This document shows, one piece after another, positions 18,835 to 27,354 of a stretch of 64,000 nt of DNA. A program made the position numbers and the translations under genes. Every line of letters begins with the position of its first letter. The first letter of the stretch is position 1. The stretch covers positions 62,001 to 126,000 of the forward strand of contig JANSXK010000004.1 of NCBI GenBank assembly GCA_024742995.1. Direction: 5' to 3'. The notes beneath the pieces were generated by a model. That model was not told the origin of the DNA and did not search any database. It saw only the letters and a list, made by a program, of their open reading frames with translations. This DNA is from Gammaproteobacteria bacterium. Lineage in GTDB: Bacteria; Pseudomonadota; Gammaproteobacteria; Legionellales; Legionellaceae.

Positions 18835-19971
18835 TTACGTGAGAAACAAAGCCTGCAGATCATTGGTAAATCTACGTCCCAAGGGTGTGATTTGCCACTG
18901 AGATGGATAGCATATTAGCAGGCCTAATGCTTCGGCTTGTTGTAGTTGGGGTAAGAGCCATTCGATGTTTAATCCGGTTCTTTGCGTGAAAAGTTGGTGT
19001 TCAATAGCTTGTTCTAATCGTGTGGTATTGAGCATGAATTCAAAGATCAAAGTTTCTGGAGATAGTGTGGTGTGTTGTTGGGCTAAAAACGGTTTTTGAG
19101 GATCTAAATAATCTTTGGGTTGACGGTATTTTTGGGTACGATAAATATTGTCAGGTATTTGCAGACTGAGCTTGCCGTGTGCACCAGCGCCAATGCCATA
19201 ATAATCCCCAAATAACCAATAATTCATATTATGCTGGGCCATGTGATTTTCCTGACAAAATGCAGAAATTTCATAGCGTTGAAATTGATGTGCCGCCAGG
19301 AGTGCCATGCCAGCTTCTTCAAGTTCAGCACTGATCTCTTCGTGCGGCAATTTGGGTTGGGTTTTATGGAATATCGTGTTTGGCTCAATGGTTAATTGGT
19401 ACCAAGACAGATGTTTGGGATGATAATGTAAGGCTTGTTCTAGATCGTCCAAGGCTTCTGCTACGGTTTGTCCGGGGAGCCCATGCATGAGATCGAGATT
19501 CAAATTTGTGAATCCTGCGCGTTGTGCTTCTTCGATAGCGTGGTGTGCTTGTTTATCGTCATGAATGCGCCCTAATGTTTTCAGATGGTGGGGATTGAAG
19601 CTCTGGATGCCTAAGGACAAACGATTGATACCCAGTGCACGATAATCGCTAAAACGACCGTGTTCTAGGGTTCCTGGGTTTGCTTCTAAGGTAATTTCAA
19701 TCTGATCTTCAAATGCAATGCGCTGCTGTAATCCTGTCATCAAGCGTTCATATGCGTCAGCAGACAGTAAACTAGGGGTGCCTCCTCCTATGAAGATCGA
19801 ATGCAATTTTTTTGCATGATGTCGTGTTAAATCCTGGTCGAAGTCGGCCAATAAGGCGTCGATGTAAGCCATTTCAGGTAATTGTTCTGGGCTTTTATGG
19901 GAATTGAAATCACAATAAGGACATTTGCGAATGCACCAGGGGATATGAATGTATAGGGACGTTGGGTTCAT
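18835..19971 (-). CDS. hemW: HemW-type radical SAM heme chaperone
   Basis: 378 residues beginning with LYIHIPWCIRKCPYC, where C13, C17 and C20 form the CxxxCxxC radical SAM cluster site. The HemW-specific residues DFNSH follow, and FIGGGTPSLL is the next conserved segment. HemW lacks coproporphyrinogen oxidase activity and binds heme; it was long annotated as an oxygen-independent coproporphyrinogen III oxidase-like protein. The length is typical. Confidence 0.93.
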   Translation of the reverse strand: MNPTSLYIHIPWCIRKCPYCDFNSHKSPEQLPEMAYIDALLADFDQDLTRHHAKKLHSIFIGGGTPSLLSADAYERLMTGLQQRIAFEDQIEITLEANPGTLEHGRFSDYRALGINRLSLGIQSFNPHHLKTLGRIHDDKQAHHAIEEAQRAGFTNLNLDLMHGLPGQTVAEALDDLEQALHYHPKHLSWYQLTIEPNTIFHKTQPKLPHEEISAELEEAGMALLAAHQFQRYEISAFCQENHMAQHNMNYWLFGDYYGIGAGAHGKLSLQIPDNIYRTQKYRQPKDYLDPQKPFLAQQHTTLSPETLIFEFMLNTTRLEQAIEHQLFTQRTGLNIEWLLPQLQQAEALGLLICYPSQWQITPLGRRFTNDLQALFLT

Positions 19972-20020
19972 GAGTGCAGATGATACGGCGTTTTTAGAGG
20001 TTTTGCTATTTTCATAGACA

Positions 20021-20026
20021 TATAAT
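20021..20026 (+). promoter_or_regulatory. Candidate -10 element for the polysaccharide island operon
   Basis: TATAAT followed by G lies 130 bases upstream of the first island gene. The nearest -35-like hexamer, TTGCTA at 20003, is only 12 bases away, so the -35 is unresolved. The leader also holds a 12-bp palindrome (ATGCCCGGGCAT) at 20067-20078. Confidence 0.35.
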
Positions 20027-20155
20027 GTGCTTTTAAATAATTTAAACTGTGATAATTTGGATTGTCATGCCCGGGCATTGTTATTGAAGTTTAAATGGCA
20101 ATCTGATAAATTCGGCGTACTGGGATGACGAACTGTTCCAAAGGAGTTGGGCATA

Positions 20156-20968
20156 ATGTTTGATTATTACGCGGATCATGAAAAGAGCTTCGCTGAGAAT
20201 TTTATTAGTAAAAAACATGTTATTTGTTTAGCGGAAGAGGCTTCTCTATTAAGTAAAATCCGCAGTTCAATTGCTCAAATAGCGGCTAAGCATGCTGGGA
20301 TAGCTGCGCCAAGTGAATCTGAAGAAGCGTCATTTCTCAATACCTTTCATCACCATGTCAAACCAAATGAACTAAATGATATTCGCCTGCACATTATTTC
20401 AGATATGAATCAAATCACTTGGTTTCGACAGGCGTATTTTAATTTGGGGAAAAATACCCTATTCAATTTAGTCGGTAACGAATTAGCGATGCAACGCCGG
20501 GTGAATTTAAGCATTCAGTTTCCAAATGACGACAGTTCCATCCTTCCTGTACATGCTGATGTGTGGTCTGGGGACTCTCCATACGAAATTGTGATGTGGC
20601 TACCTTTGGTTGACTGTCATGACTCCAAGTCGATGTTTTTTACGCATGCGCAATTTGATGAGGAAGTACAAGAAAATTTTAGTGTATTTAAAAATAAAAG
20701 CACGGAAGATTTATATCAAGCTATTCAAGAAAAAGTTGAGTTTTTGAATGTGCCTTATGGGTCTGCCTTATTTTTTTCACAAAACGTGATGCACGGTAAT
20801 CGGATTAATCGTACTGATGAAACACGCTGGTCGATGAACTGTCGATTTAAACATATTTTAACACCTTATTGTGGCAAAAAGTTAGGTACCTTTTTTGACC
20901 CTATCATTGTTCGCCCCGCAACCCACTTGGGTTTGAACTATAAATTACCTGCGGGTTTGCATGAGTAA
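20156..20968 (+). CDS. Sporadic carbohydrate cluster 2OG-Fe(II) oxygenase
   Basis: 270 residues from the ATG at 20156 (AAGGAG at 20141-20146); an upstream TTG at 20147 abuts the Shine-Dalgarno. The iron-binding facial triad is visible as H133-A-D135 (VHADVWSG) and H213 (VMHGN). Arg225 in ETRWSMN is placed to bind 2-oxoglutarate. The sequence fits the oxygenase family named for the sporadic carbohydrate cluster, supported by its partner 21 kb gene next door, which it overlaps by 8 bases. It probably hydroxylates a sugar or sugar-linked substrate; the substrate is unknown. Confidence 0.82.
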   Translation: MFDYYADHEKSFAENFISKKHVICLAEEASLLSKIRSSIAQIAAKHAGIAAPSESEEASFLNTFHHHVKPNELNDIRLHIISDMNQITWFRQAYFNLGKNTLFNLVGNELAMQRRVNLSIQFPNDDSSILPVHADVWSGDSPYEIVMWLPLVDCHDSKSMFFTHAQFDEEVQENFSVFKNKSTEDLYQAIQEKVEFLNVPYGSALFFSQNVMHGNRINRTDETRWSMNCRFKHILTPYCGKKLGTFFDPIIVRPATHLGLNYKLPAGLHE

Positions 20969-21416
20969 GCATCAAACTTTGGGTTATCGTGGTTACATAG
21001 GTAGTCGTCCTTATGCCGGAGGAGAATTCCCCCAAAGCGTTCAAAACATGCTGATTCGTAATTTTTGCCAGAAAAATAAATTACATTTTTTGTTAAGCGC
21101 CACAGAGTATACGATGCCTGGATGCTATATGATGTTACAAGAAGTCGTGAACTCGATGGATAGTTTAAGTGGCATAGTGTTGTTTAGTTTAGATATGTTA
21201 CCAGATAAAAAAACGGTTAGGATGGCCATTTACAATAAACTGTTGCCTTGCGAAAAAACACTGCATTTTGCTTTAGAAGATATGTCAGTCAGTACATGGG
21301 ATGATATTGAATATATAGAAAATATCATACAATTAAATAAAATTGCTGTGACAGAAAAAATGATGAGGGAATTTTACGCTATTTCTGATGTTCGGGAAGA
21401 AGTCGTTTTTGGTTGA
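20961..21416 (+). CDS. Sporadic carbohydrate cluster protein, LIC12192 family
   Basis: A 151-residue protein with the family pattern YRGYIGSRPYAGGEFPQSVQ near the N-terminus, followed by LSATEYTMPGCYMMLQEV. These match my recollection of the LIC12192 family, found only in scattered bacteria beside a 2OG oxygenase and an HldE-like protein, exactly the neighbours here. No biochemical function is known to me. It has no signal peptide or membrane segment. It overlaps the oxygenase by 8 bases and is probably translationally coupled. Confidence 0.82.
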   Translation: MSKHQTLGYRGYIGSRPYAGGEFPQSVQNMLIRNFCQKNKLHFLLSATEYTMPGCYMMLQEVVNSMDSLSGIVLFSLDMLPDKKTVRMAIYNKLLPCEKTLHFALEDMSVSTWDDIEYIENIIQLNKIAVTEKMMREFYAISDVREEVVFG

Positions 21417-21444
21417 TTTTTGATAAATATGACAAGGAGTTAGG

Positions 21445-23043
21445 ATGTGCGCAGGTAGCGTTGAAGAGGCCCAAAAACACAGTGAAACCAAACATCACAC
21501 AGGCAATACGATATCGTCAGACACAACAAAGCATAAAATACATGCTTTCGAGACCATTCGACAAACTTTAGCAGAAGTCAGGGCGCATAAAACCGTAGTG
21601 CAATGTCATGGTGTATTTGATTTGCTTCATATTGGCCATATCAAGCACCTGCAACAAGCTAAAAGTCTAGGTGACATTTTGGTGGTGACCGTTACCGCCA
21701 ACCACTTCGTGAATAAAGGTCCTGGCAAGCCTTATTTTTCTGAGCATTTACGCGCGGAAGCACTTGCTGCATTGGACTGTGTTGACTTTGTGGTGATTAA
21801 TCATCATGCCACATCGATTAAAGCTATTCATGAAATAAAACCGAACCTTTATGTGAAAGGCGTAGAATATCAGTGCTCAGAAAATGACATTACAGGAAAA
21901 ATTCTAGACGAAGCAGAAGCCGTTAAATCAGCCGGTGGGACGTTGTTTTTCACAGAAGATATCGTTTTTAGTTCGTCTACATTACTGAATAAATACTTCC
22001 CGTTGCACACACCAGAAATCAACGCGTATCTTGAAACCATAAAGAAATCTTATCACATCAACGATATTTTGACTTTTTGTGAAAAAATGCAAGATATGAA
22101 AGTGTTAGTGATTGGGGAAGCGATTGTCGATATCTATCATTTCGGAGAGGCGATTGGGAAATCGGGGAAAGAACCTGTGCTTGTCACCAAATATCACCGA
22201 GAAGAAATGTATGCAGGGGGTATTCTGGCTGTTGCGAATCATATCAGTAGTTTTTGCTCTGAAGTACATTGCATTACGATGCTGGGAGAAAACGGGGATT
22301 ATGAAGGATTCATTAGAGAGAATGTTAAGGAAAATGTAGGCATCACTTTCCATTATAAAAAAAATTCACCTACGCCAGTTAAGCGTCGTTATATTGAAGA
22401 ATATTCATCACAGAAATTATTCGAAATTTATGAAATAGATGATTATTTTTTTGAGCAGGAGCAGCAACAGGCATTGATGGATTCTATCAGTGAAACGATT
22501 GAAAATTATGATCTTGTGATCGTAACTGATTATGGTCATGGCCTCCTAGATTCTGAGTGCATTGAATTAATTGAAAGCAAGGCAAAATTTCTTGCTGTGA
22601 ATACGCAAGCTAATGCTGGAAATCATGGTTTTAATTGTATTTCAAAATATAAAAAAGCAGATTTTGTATGTATTGCTAATCGGGAGCTGCAATTAAACTT
22701 TCGTCAGAAACACATTACTGTGACGGAACAGATGCAACAATTAATGAGTGACTTTGATTACAAAAATGTAATAGTGACCAGTGGTGTGCGTGGGTCATAC
22801 GTATGCAAGGCAGGTGAGGATATCGTGACTTGTCCTTCTCTTACCGTTTCTGTGAAAGATCGCGTCGGTGCTGGCGATGCTGTTTTGGCCATCACCAGTT
22901 TATTTATGGCGCAACAAGCATCCTCTGAACTGACAGGATTTCTCAGTAATGTCGTTGGTGCTGAAGCAGTCCATATTATGGGAAATAAAAGCTCAATTGA
23001 AAAAGCTTCTTTATTGAAACATATCACGCATTTGATGAAATAA
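21445..23043 (+). CDS. Bifunctional sugar nucleotidyltransferase / PfkB kinase with reversed HldE domain order
   Basis: 532 residues. Residues about 33-190 are a cytidylyltransferase-like domain with CHGVFDLLHIGH (HIGH at 62-65) and the YVKGVEY strand, as in the HldE C-terminal domain. Residues about 205-530 are a PfkB/ribokinase domain with KEPVLV, YAGGILAVANH and the C-terminal DRVGAGDAVLA, whose Asp is the catalytic base. HldE has kinase first, transferase second; here the order is reversed. It could phosphorylate a heptose-type phosphate at C1 and later form an NDP-sugar. AAGGAG at 21434 supports the start. Confidence 0.85.
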   Translation: MCAGSVEEAQKHSETKHHTGNTISSDTTKHKIHAFETIRQTLAEVRAHKTVVQCHGVFDLLHIGHIKHLQQAKSLGDILVVTVTANHFVNKGPGKPYFSEHLRAEALAALDCVDFVVINHHATSIKAIHEIKPNLYVKGVEYQCSENDITGKILDEAEAVKSAGGTLFFTEDIVFSSSTLLNKYFPLHTPEINAYLETIKKSYHINDILTFCEKMQDMKVLVIGEAIVDIYHFGEAIGKSGKEPVLVTKYHREEMYAGGILAVANHISSFCSEVHCITMLGENGDYEGFIRENVKENVGITFHYKKNSPTPVKRRYIEEYSSQKLFEIYEIDDYFFEQEQQQALMDSISETIENYDLVIVTDYGHGLLDSECIELIESKAKFLAVNTQANAGNHGFNCISKYKKADFVCIANRELQLNFRQKHITVTEQMQQLMSDFDYKNVIVTSGVRGSYVCKAGEDIVTCPSLTVSVKDRVGAGDAVLAITSLFMAQQASSELTGFLSNVVGAEAVHIMGNKSSIEKASLLKHITHLMK

Positions 23044-23060
23044 TGGATCTGGAGTATGTG

Positions 23061-23726
23061 ATGAACGAAATCAACTTTTTGGAAAAATACCAAAATAAAA
23101 CAAATAGAAATTATATAGAACGTGTCACGCAATATGATAAAGCGGAGTGTGCTACGGTTGCGAAACAATGGGGCTTTGATTACTGGGATGGAGACCGTGG
23201 TTTTGGATATGGCGGTTATCATTATGATGGTCGATGGCGGGCAATTGCTGAAGAAATAGCGGCGCATTATGATCTGAAGTCGGGTGACAAAATATTGGAT
23301 ATAGGGTGTGGTAAAGCATTTCTACTCTATGAGCTTACGCAGGTTGTTCCTGGTATAGAAGTGACTGGTATAGATATTTCTGCTTATGCTATTGAAGATG
23401 CGAAAGAGGAAGTTAGGGATAAACTGCGGGTTGGTTCTTGTGTAAGCCTACCGTTTGATACGCAAAGCTTCGATTTTGTTTATTCAATCAATGCGTTCCA
23501 CAATTTAACGATAAATGAATTAGAACAGGCCGTGCGTGAAATGGAACGGGTTGGGAAAAATCATAAAAAATGGTGTTGCGTCGAATCTTTTCGTGATGAA
23601 AGCGAAAAAGTGAATTTATTATATTGGCAATTAACCTGTGAATCTTTTTTTAGACCGGAGGGTTGGAAGTATTTATTCCAACAATGGGGTTACAAAGGTG
23701 ATTGTGGATTCATTTATTTTACGTAA
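23061..23726 (+). CDS. Class I SAM-dependent methyltransferase
   Basis: 221 residues from the ATG at 23061, which has GGAG 6 bases upstream; an ATG at 23043 lacks one. Motif I is ILDIGCGKA, followed by GIDISAYAIEDA, then SFDFVYSINAFHNL as motif II. No signal peptide. It follows the HldE-like gene closely and is probably part of the same sugar pathway, methylating the sugar or a carrier. The acceptor is unknown. Confidence 0.75.
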   Translation: MNEINFLEKYQNKTNRNYIERVTQYDKAECATVAKQWGFDYWDGDRGFGYGGYHYDGRWRAIAEEIAAHYDLKSGDKILDIGCGKAFLLYELTQVVPGIEVTGIDISAYAIEDAKEEVRDKLRVGSCVSLPFDTQSFDFVYSINAFHNLTINELEQAVREMERVGKNHKKWCCVESFRDESEKVNLLYWQLTCESFFRPEGWKYLFQQWGYKGDCGFIYFT

Positions 23727-23732
23727 GAAGTT

Positions 23733-24629
23733 ATGAGCGGCGCTATGTCTAATATCCTTATTATTGGTTGCGATGGCAAGATTGGCTCTGCTTTATTTTC
23801 TCATTTAAGTTTGCACCAAGGTATCACCGTATACGGCTCAACTTATCGTGCTGTAAGTGGTATTTCAAAAAATGTATTTTATCTTGATCTGGCTGGTAAT
23901 CCGCAAGATTGGCAGATACCTGATATTCCTTTTTCAGTCGTATATTTATGCGCTGGCATATCTAATATGTTGTTTTGTGAAGATAACCCTGAATTAAGTC
24001 GGAAGGTGAATGTCACAGCTATGATACGCTTGGTAACTTACTTCGCAAACAAAAATACAATCATTGTTTATCTTTCAACAAATCATGTTTTTTCAGGAGA
24101 AAAACCTTGTGTTAAGGATTCTGAGGACTATGAACCACGCAATGAATATGGTCGCCAAAAAGCAGAGGTCGAGCAGTCGATTAAAATAAATTGTAAACAT
24201 TACGTCATTGTGCGCCTTACAAAAGTTTTAATGCCACGGTCTTCACCACTGTCACAGTGGATTGAAGCATTACAATCATACCAGCCTATCGAAGCTTTCC
24301 ATGATATGGTGCTTGCACCGGTGTCACTGCAGGATGTGATTGCGTTTTTAGATGCAATTTGGCAAAGAAAACCAACAGGGTGCTTTCAAATTTCCGGTCC
24401 AGAAGATTTCTCTTATTATCAATTGGGCATTGAGTTGGCGATTTTATTAGATCGTCCTCAGGCATTGGTTACTGCGGTTAGTGCGCTTGATAGGGGTATA
24501 AAAAATAAGTTCTTACCTTCATTTACAAGCTTAGACTTTGCGAGCATAATCTCTTTGGGATGCAAATTACCGTTGCCTTGTATAGAACTTATTAAACAGA
24601 ACTTATTAGAACAGGATGTGGGAGTATAG
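23733..24629 (+). CDS. RmlD-like NAD(P)-dependent sugar reductase/epimerase
   Basis: 298 residues with an extended SDR fold. The nucleotide-binding motif is GCDGKIGSAL near residue 13, the active-site tyrosine and lysine are YGRQK, and LSTNHVFSGE corresponds to the RmlD-type SSDYVFDG segment. It likely reduces or epimerises a keto-sugar intermediate. It is 3 bases upstream of the next epimerase, so the two probably act in one pathway. Confidence 0.75.
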   Translation: MSGAMSNILIIGCDGKIGSALFSHLSLHQGITVYGSTYRAVSGISKNVFYLDLAGNPQDWQIPDIPFSVVYLCAGISNMLFCEDNPELSRKVNVTAMIRLVTYFANKNTIIVYLSTNHVFSGEKPCVKDSEDYEPRNEYGRQKAEVEQSIKINCKHYVIVRLTKVLMPRSSPLSQWIEALQSYQPIEAFHDMVLAPVSLQDVIAFLDAIWQRKPTGCFQISGPEDFSYYQLGIELAILLDRPQALVTAVSALDRGIKNKFLPSFTSLDFASIISLGCKLPLPCIELIKQNLLEQDVGV

Positions 24630-24631
24630 TC

Positions 24632-25639
24632 ATGGATGTTGTCACTGGTGGTGCTGGCTTTATTGGCAGTCATTTGGTTGATGCTTTACTAAAAGAAAAC
24701 AGAAAAGTTCGAGTTGTGGATAGTTTGATTACGGGCAGTCTCAGAAATTTAGAGCAACATCGTAATAACCCTAATTTGGAATTGGTAGAGGCAGATATTG
24801 CCGATATTACTGCTATGGACGAAGCCGCTGTGGGTGCTTCAAGGATTTATCATTTGGCGGCGCGTGCTGATATTGTTCCGTCTATTCAAAATCCATTGGA
24901 ATATTATCGTTCTAATGTTGACGGTACCTTTTCAGTTTTGGAGGCGGCGCGCAAACATGAGGTTGAACGTTTAATTTACATCGCTTCTTCGACGTGTTAC
25001 GGGATTCCGGACAACTATCCTACACCTGAAACTGCACGAATTACCCCGCAGTATCCTTATGCTTTGACCAAAAATATAGGGGAGCAGATGGTGATGCACT
25101 GGAGTCAGGTGTATAAACTACCAGCTGTATCCTTGCGTTGTTTTAACGTGTATGGTCCCCGAGCGCGTACGTCTGGTAGTTATGGTGCCGTTTTTGGCGT
25201 TTTTCTTGCGCAGATCCTTGCTGATCAACCCTTAACAATTGTGGGAGATGGTCAGCAAACACGAGATTTTACCTATGTAAGTGATGTTGTAGATGCCTTG
25301 CTTTGCGCTGCAAATAGCGATATTTGTGGCGAGATTTTTAATGTGGGAAGTGGTATGCCCCCTGTCTCTATAAATCGTTTGGTTGAATTGCTCAATGCAA
25401 CGAAAAAAACGCATATTCCTAAGCGCCCTGGTGAGCCAGATACGACTTGGGCCGATGTCACTAAGATTGAATCGGTTTTGAATTGGAAAGCGAAAATTTC
25501 GATTGAGGAAGGCGTGCAAAGAATGATGCAGCACATTGATTATTGGAAAGAAGCACCTGTTTGGACGCCAGGGTCTATTGCTGAGGCGACCAAAGTTTGG
25601 TTTGAATGTTTGGGTGAAAAAGATGAGGTTACGATGTGA
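24632..25639 (+). CDS. NAD-dependent nucleotide-sugar epimerase (extended SDR)
   Basis: 335 residues starting MDVVTGGAGFIGSHL, an extended SDR Rossmann motif. The catalytic Ser/Tyr/Lys region is IASSTCYGI with YALTK. The C-terminal substrate-binding part has RCFNVYGPRAR and GDGQQTRDFTYVSDV, typical of UDP-glucose/UDP-GlcNAc 4-epimerase-like enzymes (WbpP group). It has GGGAG before the start. The specific sugar is not determined. Confidence 0.82.
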   Translation: MDVVTGGAGFIGSHLVDALLKENRKVRVVDSLITGSLRNLEQHRNNPNLELVEADIADITAMDEAAVGASRIYHLAARADIVPSIQNPLEYYRSNVDGTFSVLEAARKHEVERLIYIASSTCYGIPDNYPTPETARITPQYPYALTKNIGEQMVMHWSQVYKLPAVSLRCFNVYGPRARTSGSYGAVFGVFLAQILADQPLTIVGDGQQTRDFTYVSDVVDALLCAANSDICGEIFNVGSGMPPVSINRLVELLNATKKTHIPKRPGEPDTTWADVTKIESVLNWKAKISIEEGVQRMMQHIDYWKEAPVWTPGSIAEATKVWFECLGEKDEVTM

Positions 25640-25697
25640 TATAGCAAGTGCATACTTGTTATTTTCATGAAAGATCACAATAGGGAAAGGATGTCTC

Positions 25698-26312
25698 ATG
25701 GAGCAATGGATAAACAATTATTTTAATAAATTGTGTGATTTGCAATTAAATACCAGTACGACCATACAAAATGGTCAGGATATAACTTTGGCAGATGGAT
25801 TTAACTACTTCATACAATTCGTCCAAAATATGAGCCAAAAACGAGGTAAATTACTTTTTATTGGGAATGGCGGCAGTGCGGGCATTGCCAGTCATTTGGC
25901 TATTGATTATTCAAAAAACGGTCACATACCTGCTTTGACATTTAGTGATCCTTCGGCATTAACGTGTCTTAGTAATGATTTGGGTTATGAACAGGTGTTC
26001 GCAAAACAAATTGAATTTCATGCTCAAAATACAGATATATTGTTTGCGATCAGTAGTTCAGGCAATTCTAGTAATATTCTTAATGCTGTAAAGTCTGCAC
26101 GTATGCTTAACTGCACTGTGGTAACACTGTCTGGCTTTGATTCGGACAATCATTTGCGCCAATTGGGTGATTTGAATTTTTACATCCCTGATACTGCATA
26201 TGGTTTTGTCGAAGTATCGCACTTAGCTTTAGGGCACGCGCTTTTAGATTACATCATTCAAGAACAGTGTGTTTTTACGAAATCGCAAGAAACAGTTTCC
26301 TTACCCATTTAA
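25698..26312 (+). CDS. SIS-domain phosphoheptose isomerase-like protein
   Basis: 204 residues with a GmhA-type SIS domain: LFIGNGGSAGIASHLAIDYSKNG and FAISSSGNSSNIL. GmhA converts sedoheptulose-7-phosphate to glycero-manno-heptose-7-phosphate. The His and Glu catalytic positions seem plausible but were not aligned. With the HldE-like enzyme and the split transketolase in the same island it suggests a dedicated heptose-type pathway. GGGAAAGG at 25683-25690 supports the ATG. Confidence 0.8.
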   Translation: MEQWINNYFNKLCDLQLNTSTTIQNGQDITLADGFNYFIQFVQNMSQKRGKLLFIGNGGSAGIASHLAIDYSKNGHIPALTFSDPSALTCLSNDLGYEQVFAKQIEFHAQNTDILFAISSSGNSSNILNAVKSARMLNCTVVTLSGFDSDNHLRQLGDLNFYIPDTAYGFVEVSHLALGHALLDYIIQEQCVFTKSQETVSLPI

Positions 26313-26329
26313 GAAGAGAAGAGATAACT

Positions 26330-27331
26330 ATGACAAATAAATTTAAACGCGTTCTTGTAACTGGTGGGGCCGGATATGTAGGTTCTTGTCTTGTTCCGAA
26401 ACTATTGGATAACGGCTATGACGTTGTGGTCTTGGATTTATATATTTACAATAAAAAGGTATTTGAACCATATAAAAATAATCGTGCTTTAACGGAGATT
26501 TGTGGTGACATACGAGATCTTGATACCGTTAAAAAGGCCATGCAAGGCTGTGATGCAGTGATTCATTTGGCGTGTATATCCAATGATCCTTCATTTGATT
26601 TAAATCCAGCGTTAGGACGAGCCATTAATTTAGATGCCTTTCGACCTCTGTTAAAAATTGCTAAAGAATTCAAAGTTCGTCGCTTTGTTTATGCGTCATC
26701 TTCTTCAGTATATGGTGTGAAGCATGTACCAAATGTCACAGAAGATCTAAGCTTAGAACCTTTAACTGATTATTCGAAATATAAAGCAGAATGTGAATTG
26801 ATTTTAGCTGAAGAAGCGGAATCTGGATTTGAAACGGTTGTCATCAGACCCGCGACCGTTTGTGGTTACTCGGAGCGATTAAGACTGGATCTTTCAGTCA
26901 ATATATTGACCACACATGCCTATTTTAATAGAAAAATAAAAGTCTTTGGGGGTGAGCAACTACGGCCTAATATTCATATCAAAGACATGGCGAATGCTTA
27001 TTTAGTTGTATTGGCGGCAGAGCAATCTCAAATCGATGGGAAAACATATAATGTGGGTTATCAAAATTTCTCGATCAATCATATTGCCGATATGATAAAA
27101 ACCTCTTTTTCAGAACCTATCGATCTAGAAGTTTTGCCAAGTAGCGATAATCGGTCTTATCATATTTCTTCTGATAAAATAAAAAACGATCTGGGTTTTG
27201 AGCCTCAGTATTCTTTACAAGATGCTATTTCGGAATTGATTGCGGCATTTGAACAAAATAAAGTAATGGAACCTTTAAGCAATGATCAATATTACAATAT
27301 AAAAAAGATGCAAGCGCTTGAAATGAGTTAA
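26330..27331 (+). CDS. NAD-dependent sugar epimerase/dehydratase (extended SDR)
   Basis: 333 residues from the ATG at 26330, which has AAGAGAAGAGA upstream and gives the proper N-terminus (RVLVTGGAGYVGS). An in-frame upstream extension to 26267 lies inside the SIS gene. Active-site features are ASSSSVYG and YSKYKAE. RPATVCGYSERLRLDL and the NIHIKDMANAY segment resemble epimerases acting on GDP- or UDP-sugars. The substrate is unknown. Confidence 0.8.
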   Translation: MTNKFKRVLVTGGAGYVGSCLVPKLLDNGYDVVVLDLYIYNKKVFEPYKNNRALTEICGDIRDLDTVKKAMQGCDAVIHLACISNDPSFDLNPALGRAINLDAFRPLLKIAKEFKVRRFVYASSSSVYGVKHVPNVTEDLSLEPLTDYSKYKAECELILAEEAESGFETVVIRPATVCGYSERLRLDLSVNILTTHAYFNRKIKVFGGEQLRPNIHIKDMANAYLVVLAAEQSQIDGKTYNVGYQNFSINHIADMIKTSFSEPIDLEVLPSSDNRSYHISSDKIKNDLGFEPQYSLQDAISELIAAFEQNKVMEPLSNDQYYNIKKMQALEMS

Positions 27332-27354
27332 ATGATTAAACTGGGTATAGACTG

